The translations under genes and the position numbers were made by a program. Under the pieces are notes generated by a model. It searched no databases and was not told the DNA's origin. It worked only from the letters and a program-made list of their open reading frames with translations. From NCBI GenBank assembly GCA_002964805.2, contig PUDQ02000014.1:434001-498000 (forward strand): a stretch of 64,000 bases of DNA, in the 5' to 3' direction. Below, piece after piece: positions 11,462 to 24,600 of this stretch; the first letter of the stretch is position 1; every line of letters starts with the position of its first letter. This DNA is from Trametes villosa (Eukaryota; Basidiomycota; Agaricomycetes; Polyporales; Polyporaceae).

Positions 11462-12998
11462 TTAGAAACGGGGGCCCTGAATCTCATAGCTGAAGGTGGG
11501 GAGGTCAGTCTAGGTTAGGGGTATCCGAGAGGTCAAAATATCACTCACGGCTCCTCGAGGTACTTGATGTCCTCGTCGGTAAGCGTCTTCCCCGTAATAA
11601 TGCTCTCCTGGACCCGCTCCACCTGGTACAGCAATGCAATACGGTCAGCGAACGCGCTCAGTATCAAGGGAAAACACGTACAGAGTTTGCCCCCGCTATA
11701 GGTGCGGTGACCTTCGACGCGACCCACGCCAGCGCGACTTGGCTCATCTTCCACCCGTGCTTCTTGGCGACCTCCTCGACGCGCTGCACGATCTTCTTGT
11801 CGCTTTCGCGCAGGGTCTTCTTGAGCGGAGAGTTGCTGCTCGACTTCGTCCGGGTCGTTTCGGCTCCGAGGGGGCGCGCGAGGTTGCCGTCCATGAGGGG
11901 CGAGTAGGCGAGTACGCCGACGCCGGTGTACTTGCAGTACGCCAGCATCTCCAGCTCCTGTAACGCACGTGAGCTCTAGAGCGCGCATATACGAACGAAG
12001 CAGCGTACCTGTGGGCGGTACAAAAGCGAATACTCGACCTGCATGCTCACAAACGGCGTCCAGTGATTCACCTCCGCCACGCGCTGCATCTCCGCAAACT
12101 GCCACACGCGCAGGTTGCACGCGCCCAAATACCGCACCTTCCCTGCCTGCACCAGATCGTGCAGCGCCTTCATCGTCTCCGCGAGGGGCGTGTTCGCGTC
12201 GAACATGTGGATCTGCAGCACGTCGATGTAGGAGGTGCGGAGGCGCTGGAGCGACGCGTCGACCTGGTTGAAGAGCGCGGCGCGCGAGAGCCCGCCCTGG
12301 TTCACGAAGTCGCGCGTGCTGCCCAGGCCGGGGTTCGCCATCGTGCGCACGCCCGGGTCGGGCGAGACGAGGAAGAAGGCTTTGGTCATGATGACGAGGT
12401 TCTCGCGCGGGATGTTGTACTATCGGAGGAGACACGGTAAGTGCTTGGGTGGGCGAAGGGGGAGGGGATGTGTGGCGTGTACCTCCTCCATGAACGTCGC
12501 GACAATCCTCTCGGCGTCACCGTTCGAGTACATGTTCGCGGTGTCGATGGTGTTGATACCGAGATCCCATGCGGCCTTGAGCATTGGAATGGCCTAACAT
12601 GGTGCGATCAATGGAGTTTAAGCAAGGCTGCTGTTCGCGATACATACCTTCTCTTGTCCAATTATCCATGGCTAGTAGCGAACGTCAGTAACGAGAATGC
12701 CTGAACGCTGAACGATCAGCCAACGTACACTCCATTGAGGGTTACCTATGGACATGCCGCCAAACTACAACACAAAGCCCGGACGTAGTCAGCGTAGCTC
12801 CTCCTGAGTGTTTGCATCTGAGCAAAAGGCACTCACGACGGGCACAGAGATGCGCAAGCCAGACTTGCCCAGCTGGCGGTACTCAGCCATCGCGGTTTGA
12901 GACATGCTCGATCGACTGGAGGAGGCGGTAGACTTGGACTTGAACTTGAACGGGCTCCAAGGTCTGGGCTTAGGGGCGCTGGCCTTGGTCTGGGGCAT
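11462..12998 (-). CDS. aldo/keto reductase
   Basis: NADPH-dependent carbonyl or aryl-alcohol reductase of the AKR superfamily (TIM barrel, cytosolic), close to the fungal aryl-alcohol dehydrogenase or voltage-gated potassium channel beta-like group. The first ATG at 12998 gives a basic 35-residue leader; an internal ATG at 12903 ([18 protein letters not shown]) would give a more typical start. Small exons follow ([12 protein letters not shown] at 12764-12729, then PWIIGQEK). The catalytic tetrad is all visible: Asp and Tyr in [12 protein letters not shown], Lys in VIMTKAFF, and His in LQIHMFD. The cofactor-binding end [11 protein letters not shown] is present. The last exon ends [12 protein letters not shown] at 11462. 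It is apparently complete. It is on the same strand as the acyltransferase and GMC genes, as separate fungal transcription units. The substrate is unknown. Confidence 0.92.
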
Positions 12999-14600
12999 AC
13001 CGCACGCGCGCTATGAGCGATAGGTACGAAGGAAGGATAAGCTCAGCAGCGCGGGCGGGAACCTACCGGGGCTCTGCCGCAGGGAACGCGCCGGTAGCCG
13101 AGGGGACGCGTTTGAGCGCAGTAGAGAAGCACTACGGGGACTTTCAAACATCAGGGAAGTCTCCATACTCCCGTACTCGCGCCCATGCGGCCCTGGAGGG
13201 AAAGTGGCAGGGAATCTTCCGTTGCTGCGCGCACGAATTCGGCCGCGTGAGCCCGAGTACGCCTTGCGTGTGCGTCGCAGCTTCACAATGGACTTAAGGT
13301 TGCAACCTCCCGCGGCAACTGTCTTCAGAACGCTAGGCGCGTCATAGGGTGCTGTCAGGCAAGGTTCAATTGAAAGACGCCGCGGAAAGCAGGGTGCCTG
13401 ATGGACTTGCCGACATCCCGTTTGCGAAGGAGAAGGTTTGACGCGGACGCTGCAGCAGAAGCGCACGTAGCTCAGTGGAAATGCTTCTCCTAGCTTCCTG
13501 CAACAAGAACAACGGAGGTCTTGAACAAATCGACGTGGTCTAGCGCAAGTTGGCGGTCACCCGACGTATGGCCGTTCCCCGAGAAGCACGGAGGGCGGCA
13601 TGCTCGTGAGACGGTCTTCGTCGAACCTGTGCGCCTGGCAGCTTCATGCGGTCGAGTGGAGCGCGTCCAGCGTGCGGAGCGTCGCAGGAAGCTGTTGGTC
13701 GTCCGAGAATATTGAGCAACGGCGGCGCAGCAGTGCCAGTCATGTCGCGCTGGCGCCGGCGTTGTGGCGTTACCATTGTGGCGCAAGGTACTTTCGGGGT
13801 CCTGCCGCCCGCCCAAAGCGGCGCGACGCCCGGGAACCTAACTCTACCGCCGCCATGACACCCGTTCAGCGGCGTTCTACATACCCCTCGGATGTTGTTC
13901 GCAGCTATCGCGCCCCAAATCTGGGCGGACACGCCGCCTTACTGCGTACGTCCCTAGCCGCGCGTGCGTTCACTCCGGGACCGGTCGGACGTGCCGGGCC
14001 TTCTCAACCACTCCGTACGTTGCCGCCGCCGCTCATGAAACCGGAACTTACAAGTCTTCAACTAATGCCGAGCATGCAGCGCAGGTCTTCGTCTTCCTGA
14101 TATTCTTCACATTCCATCTGTCGGTTTGCCTGGCCGAAGGCCTTTTCTGACCGCTCACGAAGGTGACGCAGTCGTGAGCGCTGTTCGGTGCACATCGATC
14201 CTAGAACATCAGTCTATCGGCTTCTCTACGCAATTCCGTCGATTGTTTTGGGGACGTACCATCTTAATCTATCTGAGCAGCGTCCGTCGCAAACGCTCAT
14301 CGACAGCTGATCACTTTACAACTCCACGGACCCTTGATGCCCGTAGAAGGGAATCGTCGTGCAGATGATGCAACACGTCTACGCAGTCGGCCTCGCTGCC
14401 ATGCGTTATCCTCACATTTCTGTCTTCCTGATGTGCTGTCTGAGCAATCGCGAATAATCCATAGAATCTCATGAAAAGCAGTTCGGAACTCGCGGTACAT
14501 ACATATCATAGTCCGGAACTTCACAGTTCCTCGACAGAGCACAGTGGGATGGGAAGGGGTTGCTGCGAGTCAGCAGGCGATATCAGTCTCCTGGGCAACC
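12999..14600. other. gene-free stretch
   Basis: 1.6 kb between the AKR start and the GMC stop. Several open frames of up to about 165 codons overlap on both strands, but none shows a family motif or a sensible exon structure. Nothing is supported here. Confidence 0.45.
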
Positions 14601-17366
14601 TCAGTGTCCACTGCCCCTTAGAATAAGGTCGGCTGCCTGAATCATCGCGTTAGCCCAGGTTCAGAGGCTTCAAATCGACGATCGTTCAACGTACCTTCTC
14701 AGCGATCGCGTACACCGTCGCCTGCGTGTGGCACGCAATGTGGATCGGGAATATGCTCGCGTCGACGACACGGACGTTCGTCGTGCCGTAGACCTTCAAC
14801 GAAGCGTCTACTACACCGCCGTCCTGTCGAGGTGCCATAGCGGCCGTGCCTACCAGGTGGTCGCCTCCCTGTACGCCGGTAAAATCAGCCATGCTGCACA
14901 CTGCAAATTCTGCGCGGGCAGTCGCATACCGTGGCAGCGGTGCGGATGAACCTGCGGACGGCACTGTTAGCTAGAGTCGACTGTAGAGTAGGGGTACCGT
15001 ACGCCATGAGTTCCTCGTCAGTTTGTGCGTCCGGATGAGGGTCGGTTTGCGCCTCTACGAGGCTCGAGAACGGCGCGGTGCTCCCGAGTTTCTGCACAAA
15101 GCGCACGGTGTCTAACAGCACCTGCATATCTGCGAGGCGTCGATTAATCGAGAGCGAGGCGCACGAAATCAGAGTGGGGCTCACCAAACTCTCGACTGAG
15201 GAAGTTCTGGTTGATAGCTGGCGCCGCAAGCGGGTTGCTCGAGGCGATATGCTGGGCAAGGTGAGTTCAACCGCTGTGAACCGCGTGGCGTACAGCGCAA
15301 GGCTTACGATGCTACCCCTGCTGGTAGGATGCTAAACACGCGATAGTCAGCTCTTACACGCACGCAGGTACGCAGAAGGTCGTTCGGATGCTCACCACAA
15401 TGCCTCCAATCATGGTAACGTAGCTCGCGCCCGGCTCAGGATCGATAGACCCTTTGGACCACTGGATCAGCTCGACCGCAGCGACATCCCCACGCGCGAA
15501 CCAGGCACGTTGTTGCTTGAGCTGCTGCTTCTGCAGAGGCGTCAGATCGGAGCGGCTGGTTTCGTTGTCGAGTAACTTGAGGAGAGTATCCAGGCGATCG
15601 GGGGTAACGAAATCTTGCAGAGGGATGAATGCCGCCGTGGAGTCGAGGTCTGTCAGGAAGCCTGTGCGATTCTTGGCACTACGCGTCACCAAAGTCAGCC
15701 GTGCCCGTAAAAGCTGACTCGTGCGGCAAAGACTGACTATTGCGCGGCTTGCTCGGCGGCGAAGGTAGCGTTGTTTCGAAGAATGTCTGCCACAAAGATC
15801 AGTACGAAGTCGGGAGCGTCAATTTGCACATACCAAACGTCTCGACTCCCGGACGCATCTTCCACTGGACACTCGCAAACAGATGCTCCTATTCGAGCTG
15901 ATGAGGGCCCCTGAAGCGTCATATAATTGGAGACGGACCTGCAGATTCTCGCCCACTCCAGGAAGGTTGGCCAGTGGCGTGATATTGTGGGCACGCAGAA
16001 TCGACGAGTTCCCCACGCCCGACAGTTCCAGAAGCTGGGGAGTCTGCACCGCGCCTGCGGAGAGGATAACTTCCTTGGCGACGTTCACGACGAAACGTTT
16101 GCCCCCTGAGGTGAACTCGACGCCTGTAGCGACCAAACTCCCGCCTTTCCGCCGGGTGTCGAAGATGATCTTCGTAACCTGGTATCAGAGTTGGCGTGAG
16201 TCTGAGGGGACCGCGTTGAGCGAAGCTTTGGCAAACGCACTTGAGCGCCGAGTAGGACATGGTAGTTGGCGTTCTCGGCGTGCGAGCAGTAGTACGACGT
16301 CGCGTATGATCGCACCCCAGCCGCACGCTCAATGCTTGCGAACGAGTTGGTGACCCCCGTGGCGTTCCCCGCGAGCTGTGGCGCGACGTCAGCACTCAAA
16401 CGTCGCCAGAGAAAAGCAGGCTGGTCGATACCTGCTCCGCATTGGTTCGTATCCCCCGGTTGTTCATGCTCTTGACCATTGCCGGTACCACGTCCAGATA
16501 CTGCGCGTTGTGGGACGCCTGAAGAGATATGAGTATATGCGCGGTACAGACATGGAAGCAGAAGACATACCATGATCGGACCAGCGAACCCGTCAGTTAG
16601 CTGCGCAGCCGCTCTGGCCTGCGCCGCCGCACTCGGCGATATACCAGGGTACGGGTTCCCCGGATCCTGCACGAGGTGTTCAGACTTGCGCATGTACGGC
16701 AGTAGGCCAGCCCACGTCCAAGAGGGGTCGAGCGCAAATTCTGCCCAGGCATCGTACTCGACCGCGGACGCACGGCCCCAAGCCAAACCATTGATGCCGC
16801 TGGACCCGCCTAGCATCTTACCCCTGCGCTGCGTGAGACGTACATCGAGCGCGGCCGAACGAAGGTGGTGCGTACCGCGGTACGGGGAAGACGCGGCCCG
16901 CTACGGACACCTGCGGTGTGCTCGAGAAGTTCCAGTCGTAGGTCGCATTCCCGACACCGGAGTTCGCTGTATCACGGTCAGGATGGCGGTGGGCTTTGAG
17001 CGTTGTCCCCTTACCGGGTACATCGATGATGGCGTCATTCAGGTGCAGCACGCCGGCCTCAATGACGCCGACAGTGACTGTAGGGTTCTCGGCCAGCCTA
17101 CGAGCGTTTCAGATGAGCGTTACTAGAGAGAAGAAGTGACGAGTACCTTGCGGACAGGGCAGCTCCGGCTGTTCCTCCGCCTACGAGTTGAACGTCAGTT
17201 ACTGAGCCCAAGTCCACAAACGGGGAAGATGCATACCAATGACAAGGTAGTCAAACCTAGTACTAGTGAATTCAGAGGCGTCGGTGGTCGCCCTCGAAGG
17301 GCAACCTCCCTTTGCCAAGGGATAGAATGCAAGGAGGACGAGGTAAGAGAGGAAAGAGCGCGCCAT
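14601..17366 (-). CDS. secreted GMC oxidoreductase (aryl-alcohol/glucose oxidase type)
   Basis: FAD-dependent oxidase or dehydrogenase of the glucose-methanol-choline family, secreted. The ATG at 17366 opens MARSFLSYLVLLAFYPLAKG, a good signal peptide. The dinucleotide-binding fold follows, split by an intron (FDYLVIG / GGTAGAALSAR), then LAENPTVTVGVIEAG. GMC signature 1 is GKMLGGSSGINGLAWGRA, and signature 2 is GAVQTPQLLELSGVG. The C-terminal catalytic region shows both active-site histidines (GGDHLVGTAAMAP and IACHTQATVYAIAEK). The last exon AADLILRGSGH-stop ends at 14601. There are many introns, including an 8-codon exon (HPTSRGSI, near 15330). No frameshift was seen. It may supply H2O2 to ligninolysis, or be an oxidative tailoring enzyme if linked to the neighbouring cluster. 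The type within the GMC family is not certain. Confidence 0.92.
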
Positions 17367-18567
17367 TTCCGACTACGAGAGCGAACGAGTGAGGGCTTGG
17401 GGCCTCTGAAGAAAGACGTGTTAACTTGCACTCATATGCGGAGTTTCCGCACTAAACATAACCTGAGAGAATATCCTGATAAATCGCCGCCCGTCGGACT
17501 CAGAGGGCGCGTGGCGCTCGCCTTGCCATGACCCATGGAACTCGCCGGTCGGTGATCCTGACTAGGATCCGACATGCGTGAGAGGCACCCAGGCAGCAGA
17601 TACGACGAGGACGGATGCGAGGTATCAGGAAGTGCTCATGACCCAATTGGCCTCAAGGCCGTCCTGGAACTCCACATGCCCTGAGAGATGCGAGCAACTG
17701 TGTCCGGCCCCGAGAAATCACTGAGAAACGTAGTCGCTTACCGGTTTGGCCACCATTGGTGCGTAGATCTATATGTCGCTCAGGCACCATCGCGAAGCAG
17801 GAGTACAGAACGCCGCGTTTTGCATGGCGGTGGAGCAGAGTTAAGTTCGAGTTCAAGAAGCGTTCGCGGTAGGAGGACGTCGGTAGGCAGCGAGACTAGC
17901 CGATCAACGCGTCTGAGACCCCAGATACCCCTCAGAAGAAAGTTTAAAATTACTGGGCAGCGAGTCCCAGCGTTCTTCGCACCTCCGTCATCTTGTGAAT
18001 CTTCGCAGTACTTGCACCGGTCACCCTACATCGTAGTACGAACTCCTATGTCTTCTAAAATGAACGGCGATAGAGAGCTTAGTACCAAATCAATCTGGAC
18101 GTGCCCTGGCCCGGGGCGCGCGTGCGGACGCGTGCGGCGGCGTAGATGCCATGGCAAACATCTGCCCCGTACACAGCGGGCCCGGACTGTATTGACGTGT
18201 TCGCGTTTGAGGGTACGTGTCAACTACTCCACCGCAACGTCTGCCAAACTGACTGGCGATGCATCAAGGGTGTTATGCCATCATCTGAACTTCAAGCCAC
18301 CCAGCTGCCATTCGCCGCAGGTACCTCGCCGCCGTCTTGCCCGGCAGTTTGCGATATCTGCCTGCGTACCGCCGCTCGAGCGTTGTCCAGTTTACGCGCT
18401 CAGAAAGTCGCTCTGATGGGCAATGTAGATACGGTGGTCCGCAGATCTGCCGTGCAGGACAATGGGCGACACCTCGACCATATAAGCCGCTCGTCCGCGC
18501 CATAACATGTAGTCTGGACACCCCAGCGCTCCACGACTCTTCACCTTGTCGGCTGTGATATCTCGTC
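17367..18567. other. divergent intergenic region (GMC / DUF6534 copy 2)
   Basis: 1.2 kb between two divergently transcribed starts, so it holds both promoters. Open frames here have no motif. Confidence 0.5.
18480..18486 (+). promoter_or_regulatory. TATA-like element of DUF6534 copy 2
   Basis: ATATAAG lies 82 bp upstream of the start codon, a sensible distance for a fungal TATA box. Confidence 0.4.
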
Positions 18568-20555
18568 ATGAACAGCACCATGGCCGCCCCTCCGGTGAAT
18601 CCGGTCGTCCTCGACCTCATGCCGTCCTTCGGCGCTATCCTCATCGGCTCGATTTTCTCATGCGTCATCTGGGGCATATCGTGCATGCAAATGTACGTAT
18701 GCGTTGTTTCTTCCATTAGCCATCAACGTATCTCACTGCATTTCTTAGGTTCTTGTATTACCTCAAGTAAGGAGCACTCTCGCGTTCGGCAATTTGTTAC
18801 GGAAGCTCACGTGTGGCTTCAGCTATGATAGCGACCCCCTCAGCCTCCGGTTATTTGTAAGTTAACTGCACACAGCCACGCTACTTATATTGCGCGGCCG
18901 AGACTCACTATCTATGTGCAGGTTGCTTTCGTTTGGTGAGGAAACCGACCTCATGCGTAGGTAACCTAGCAACTTACGTCGCTGCGTAGGGCCTTCGATA
19001 CAGCCAACGAGATATTGCTGCTCTCATCGAGTGAGCAGCATTTCGCTATGCCCTGAACGCGGGATGTATCCACTAACGGGCGTATAGTGTGGCCGGTCCT
19101 CATCACGAACTGGGGCTCTCTAGCTCAACTCGAGATCATGGCACCGTACGTTGATTCTCTTTCTTGCTGAAGATCGTGCGATTGATCAGCGCGTTTAGCC
19201 CTCTTATAGTATGTGATCTGCGCAACGATATGGGACTTTCGCTTATGTCATTGACGCACTAGCACCATGGATGGGTTTCTGGAGTTGTAGCCTTCGCTGT
19301 CCAGATGTTCTTCCTGCACCGCATTTATAGGTGTACGTCTGTGTCACGATCTACCCAACCTCTGCTATGCTAACCTATTGTACTAGTTAGCGGCAACAAG
19401 CGCATTCTCCCGATTATCATGGTAAGCTGCCTCCTCGTGACACTACGGGTCGATTATAATGCGGTTTTGTCGTTCGATTAGATTCCGCTTGCACTGTGGC
19501 CGGTCGGTACGTCGCATCATACCTCCCTTCTGCACATCCGCATGACGACTGATTATCCTCGATAGTAATCCAAGTCCGTGAGTACTAGATCGTCCTTACC
19601 CCATATACACTGCTGACAGCCGAATCAAGCGTATGACATCTGGCTGTGAGTGCTCTCGTTATCCCTGCAACTTGAACGTGAGGCAGGATGCCGACATATT
19701 TATCCAGGTTCAACGCTACTTCGTCAGCGATTCTCTCCACACGGCGCATGATAGTACGCAGCTCGTCCCCCCTTGGCGCGCTCGCGCTCACGTCCTCCAC
19801 AGGCATTCGAGATGGCGGTGCGGGCCACAGGCGCGTTCATCGACATTCTCATCGCGGCCGCCATGGTGTACTTGCTCTCCAAGAACCGCCGCTCTCCCTT
19901 CAGCAGGTAGGACGCCCGAAGCGCATCTGTCTCGCTCCGATTGAGCTCTGAACGGCCATCTAGGTCCGAGAAGATGCTCTTCCGCTTGATCATGGTCACG
20001 ATCAACACCGGCCTGTGGACCGCCATCATAGCCGTCGTCGACTTCAGCCTGGTACGCGATGCGTCCATCACACCTCTCTCTCCCCGCTCATGGATGGCGG
20101 CAGATCGCGGCTTTCCCATCGGGCCTGCAGTTCTGCGCGTTCGAGTTCCCGCTCAGCTCGCTCTACGTCAACACGCTCCTCGGCAACCTGAACGCGCGCA
20201 AGTTCATCAAGAAGGGCGACACGGACTTCATGACCTACATCGACGGCGACTCCGGCTCCGGCAGCCTTGCGCTGCGCAACGTCACGACGAACCGTAGCGG
20301 GACCGTGGTCGGCACCGGGGTATGTCTTGCGCTCCACTCCTCGTTCTGTGCGAATATTGCGCGGAGGCTGATTGTGGTGTATGACGATTGTAGAAAAAGA
20401 ACTCGTCGGTGGCCATCCGAGTGGACACCGCGAACATCGTGGATGTTGGCTATCCTTCTAGTACCAAGGTATCCGCAACCCGTGATGTCTTGAATTCTAG
20501 CACTGACGCAATGTATTTGTAGAACGCCTCTACAAACGCGGTCGCAGAGTTGTGA
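18568..20555 (+). CDS. DUF6534 multi-pass membrane protein, copy 2
   Basis: Same family and exon plan as copies 1 and 3. The N-terminus includes LDLMPSFGAILIGS and VIWGISCMQM. Tiny exons follow: FLYYLK; YDSDPLSLRLF; FDTANEILLLSS; NWGSLAQLEIMAP; HHGWVSGVVAFAVQMFFL; GNKRILPIIM; IPLALWPV; YDIWL. The DUF6534 core is FEMAVRATGAFIDILIAAAM ... LSKNRRSPFSR and MLFRLIMVTINTGLWTAI, and then FPSGLQFCAFEFPLSSLYVN. The final exon is NASTNAVAEL-stop, ending at 20555. About seven hydrophobic segments are expected. The cytoplasmic tail is polar. Introns are about 50 bp. It is intact. Function of the family is unknown; it diverges from the GMC gene and borders the mobile-element island. Confidence 0.87.
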
Positions 20556-21135
20556 GCGCCTCAGCCGCGCGACGACCACGCCGGCCTCGACGTTCGTCTG
20601 GTGATCTGAAGTTCGTATTGAGTATATTGCAGTTGTCCCGTGTCCTTCGCTGTGTATGTACCTCATCAGCAAACAGGGGGTAGAGTCTGTAGTAGCTTGC
20701 ATGGCGCTGCAGGATGGGTAGCCAGCCGTAGCATGGGTAGTATACGAATATGAATTCGATCTTATCGATGAAGTCTATGAGTCCTGGGTAGAGCGACCGA
20801 GTGCATTACAAGACGACGCGCCACACCCGCGAGTCGGTTATAGGAGCCCGCGCCGCGCGCTCGAACGTCCTGCAGCGCCGCGCGCGCCGGCCTGCAACAG
20901 CTTGGAGCCCATTATATCTCGTCGCGCGGCGTACTCCAAACACCTAGAATATGACCGCGGCGCCGATGCAAGCCACTAGAGCCCGCGGCGCACAAGGATG
21001 CAGCTTGCGGGGCGGTCTTGGCTCCGAGAATGCCGGACGCGCACATTGCGATGGACGCGCACGCAATGCGTGACCGCGCGACCGCACGCGCGAGAGCTTT
21101 GCGAACAAATGCACATATATTAGCAGCTGAACGAT
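20556..21135. other. GC-rich flank, possible outer end of the Plavaka element
   Basis: No gene. Between 20845 and 20910 the direct repeat CGCCGCGCGC occurs twice. A TATAGGAGC string (near 20842) also occurs right of the Plavaka gene (near 39892). Because the copia element sits next to it, this may be the outer end of the Plavaka transposon, but that is not established. Confidence 0.3.
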
Positions 21136-21140
21136 GCTAC
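21136..21140. repeat. target-site duplication of copia (left)
   Basis: GCTAC, repeated at 26650-26654 just outside the other end of the element. Five bp is the expected length for Ty1/copia integration. Confidence 0.7.
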
Positions 21141-21209
21141 TGTTAGATCCTAGACACTGGTCAGACGGAGCTCAGAGGGCGTGGAACCGACTGCATATAT
21201 GTACCTAGA
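21141..21209. repeat. terminal direct repeat of copia, left (3' side)
   Basis: Begins TGTTAGATCC and ends GTACCTAGA. It matches 26581-26649 at 67 of 69 positions. On the minus strand its inner flank lacks an adjacent polypurine tract; GAGGAGGAG tracts (complement of 21398-21406 and 21603-21611) lie further in. Confidence 0.7.
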
Positions 21210-21657
21210 CACTGGTCAGACGGAGCTGCCAGGGTACATGAGCGTCGGTACGATACGTAGCGTAGGGAGATGGGAGACATACCTCAGAGGGCGTGGAACC
21301 GACTGAGGTATGGAGAAGCGGGGGGAGCAGCTATATATACGGGCGCCTAGTCCTCGTGCGCGGTCCCGAGTAGAACCCGGGACACCGAACTCGAACACTC
21401 CTCCTCAACGAGGAGACCAGCGCACGAACGAGAACGCGAAAGGAATGTGATGAGCGAGAGCGTGTTTCGTAGAGTGTGGCAGACGTGTGCGTGTGAACGA
21501 AGCGATCATGAGGGAGAGTAAGTGAACGAGAGCGGGGATGACGCGAGAGAAGAGGAAGGGAAGAGAGCGGAAGACCGAGACAAAAACAACGAGACAGAGA
21601 CACTCCTCCTCGACGGTGAGACCACGAACTCCTCCTGGAGCGAAAGCTCCTCCTGGA

Positions 21658-24600
21658 CTAGCGCAAGCCGAGACAGCCCCGGAAGATGGTGAACTTGGGA
21701 CCGGGGAGCGGTTTCGTGAAGATGTCGGCGACGTTGTCGTCAGTAGGAAGCCAGTGGACGAAAAGCTGATCGGAGGAGACGTAGTCGCGGAGAATGTGGT
21801 ATTTGATGTCAATGTGTTTCGTCTTAGTGTGATGCGTAGGGTCGCCGGAAAGCGTCACGGCGCCGTTGTTGTCGACAGCAAGGGGGGTTGGACGCGTCTG
21901 AGGGTAACCGATGGACTGGAGGAGACTGCGAAGCCAGACGCCATCTTTACTCGCCTCGGCGGCGGCCATGTATTCGGCTTCGGTGGTGGAGTCGGCGGCG
22001 CAGGACTGCTTGCGTGCGGCCCAAGAGACCATGCCGGAGCCCAGAGACCAGCAGTATCCGCCGACGGAGCGGCGAGAGTCGGTGCAGCGAGCGTGGTCGG
22101 AGTCCGTGTAGCCGAGGAGAAAAGCCGTACGCGAGCCGCCGAGATGCAGAGCCAAAGAGCGAGTTCCCTTCAGGTAGCGGACGACACGTTTGGCCGCTTC
22201 CCAGTGCGCGTGGCCGTAGCAGTCCAGGAACTGGGAGAGCTGCTGAACGGCGAAGGAAATATCGGGACGAGTGCCTACGGCTAGGTAGTTCAGGCTGCCG
22301 ACGAGAGCGCGGTAGGGCCAAGAGCGAGCCGCGAGTTTCTCGTCCTCGGTGCGTGGGGAATGCTTCTCGCGCGATAGGTTGGTGTCGGTCTCCATCGGAG
22401 TCAGTACGGGGTGAGCGTCGGCGAGGCCGAATTGAGAGACGATGCGGTCGATGAGGGCCGTTTGGGAGATCCGCGCGGTGCGAGAAGCGCGGTCGCGCTC
22501 GATGCCGATGCCGATGCAGTAACGGGCTTCGCCCAAGTCCGAGATAGTCCAGAGGCGGCGCAGGTCAGCCTTGAACGAAGCGGCGGCAGCGGGCGAGCTA
22601 GCGATGGCCAGGAAGTCGTCGACATGGACACCGGTGATCACAGTGCCCTCAGACGTCGTGCGGTGGTAGAGGCAGTACTCGCTAGGCACGCGTGCGAAAC
22701 CGACGGAGAGCAAGTGGTCGTTCATAGCGCGGTTCCAGGTGCGGCCGCCCTGAGGCATACCGTAGAGACCCTTACGCAGTTCCCAGACCCAGTCCTCCTT
22801 GCCGGGAGCCTCAAAGCCGCGAGGTTGTTCCATGTAGCAGATTTCGTTGTCAGGAAGAGTGCCGTAGAGGAACGCGGTTTTGACGTCGACTTGGTGAATG
22901 TCCCAGTCCAGAGAGGCGGCGAGGTGGATCAGAATGCGGAAAGACTCGAGGCGCATAGTGGGAGACGTCGTGCTGTAGAAGTCCTGACCCCAGACAGCCT
23001 CATAGCCTTTGCAGACCCAGCGAGCCTTGAAACGGACGGGATTCCCGTGCTCGTCGCGCTTGAGGCGAAAGACCGGCTTGCCGTGCATGATGCGCCGGTG
23101 GCCGGGAACGTCAGAGCGGGGAATGAGGTTGTACACACCAAGATCTTTGATGGACTGGAACTCCTCCTCGAGTGCCGTACGCCATTCGGCGGCGAAAGGG
23201 CTGGCGAGGGCGTCCTTGAGGCAAGTGGGATCACCGTCGTAAGCACTGTCGAGTTGAAGAGTGGCGGCGAGGGCGAGATCGAGCTCAGTGTAGCTGGCTA
23301 GTTCGGATTCGATGCGAGAGGCGCGACGGGCGGCGCGGTCGGCAGAGACGCGGTCGGCGCTCACCTTGCACTCGGCGACTGCGCGCTCAAGCTGGGAGAC
23401 CCAAGGAAGATCTTCGGCGGCAGCGCGGCGCTGGGAGGGCGCGCGGGAGCGCGGGGAGAGGACCGGAGCGGAATCCGCTGCGGGAGGGGCGTCAGCCACA
23501 GGCGACACGATCACGTGCGGGAGGGGAGGCGCGTCAGGCGCCGGCGGCACAGGCGCGGCGACGGGCGCGGACGGCGCGGGCGCGTCGGCAGACGCGGCGG
23601 GGAGTAAGGAAGGGGGAACGGGTGGCGCAGTATGCGGTACAGTAGGGGAGAAAGGGGGATCCTCGGGCCAGTCGGCCACGAGGTCGGATGAAGAGGAAGA
23701 AGGGGGAGAAGAAGGAACGGGCGCAGGCGAAGACGCGGGAGGCGCGGGAGGGGGAGGGAGCGGCGACGCGGATTCGTGGGATTCAATGAATTTAACGTGG
23801 AAGGAAGAAATGACGCGATGGGTTTCGCGGTGGTAGAGGCGGTAGGTTTTCGAATTAGTACCATAACCAATCAGAACACACTCAAAAGAACGAGGACGAA
23901 GCTTAGGATTGTGAGTGTTGATGCGCACAAAAGCGCGCGCGCCGATTTCGCGGAGGTGGCGCAACGACGGAGGGGAGCCGAACCAGGCTTCGTAAGGGGA
24001 AATGCCGCGCGGGAGGGAAGAGGAAGGGGTACGATTAGAAAGATAGCATGCGGTAACGTAAAACTCATCCCAGCGGTTTTCCGGAACATTGGCGGCCAGG
24101 CGCATGGCGCGAGACTTGCCGAGGTAGGTGCGATGAACGCGCTCGACCTTGCCGTTGTGGGCGGACGTATCGGGGGCGGTCCACTCGAACTGGACGCCGA
24201 GCTCGTTGCAGACGGCTTTGATCTCCTTCGTGGTGCACTCGCCGTTGTCGGTGACGATGCGGCGGACAGGACAGCCTTCCGCGCGGCGCGCGATGAGGAA
24301 AACGCGCAGCTTAGCGGAGCAGTCGCCTTTCGAGCGGAGAGGGAAGGCCCAGCCATGAGAGGAATGATCGTCTATTATGTCGAGGGAACAGATGTTGCCG
24401 CTCGCCGAGCGAGTACACTGATCGCCGGTGGCATCTATGAAGTACGTAGCGCCGCGCTCCTCACTTCTCACCCCCTCCCGGACCTTCGGCACGCTAGAGC
24501 GCGTCTGTTTGCCGACGATGCAGTGGTCACATTTCGGTGGGAGGAGGGAGAGGTTAACGGGCGTACCGGCGGCGCGAACTTGAGAGGCGACAACGTGCGT

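Noticed and set aside
12999..14600. Possible gene between the AKR and GMC genes (open frames to about 165 codons)
   Set aside because: No motif, no coherent splicing, and overlapping frames on both strands as expected by chance at this GC content.
21141..21397. A standard 257-bp copia LTR on the left
   Set aside because: Its ends (TGTT...AACA) and the adjacent purine tract look right, but the right side of the element has only the first 69 bp and is already flanked by the target duplication, so a matched LTR pair of that size is not present.
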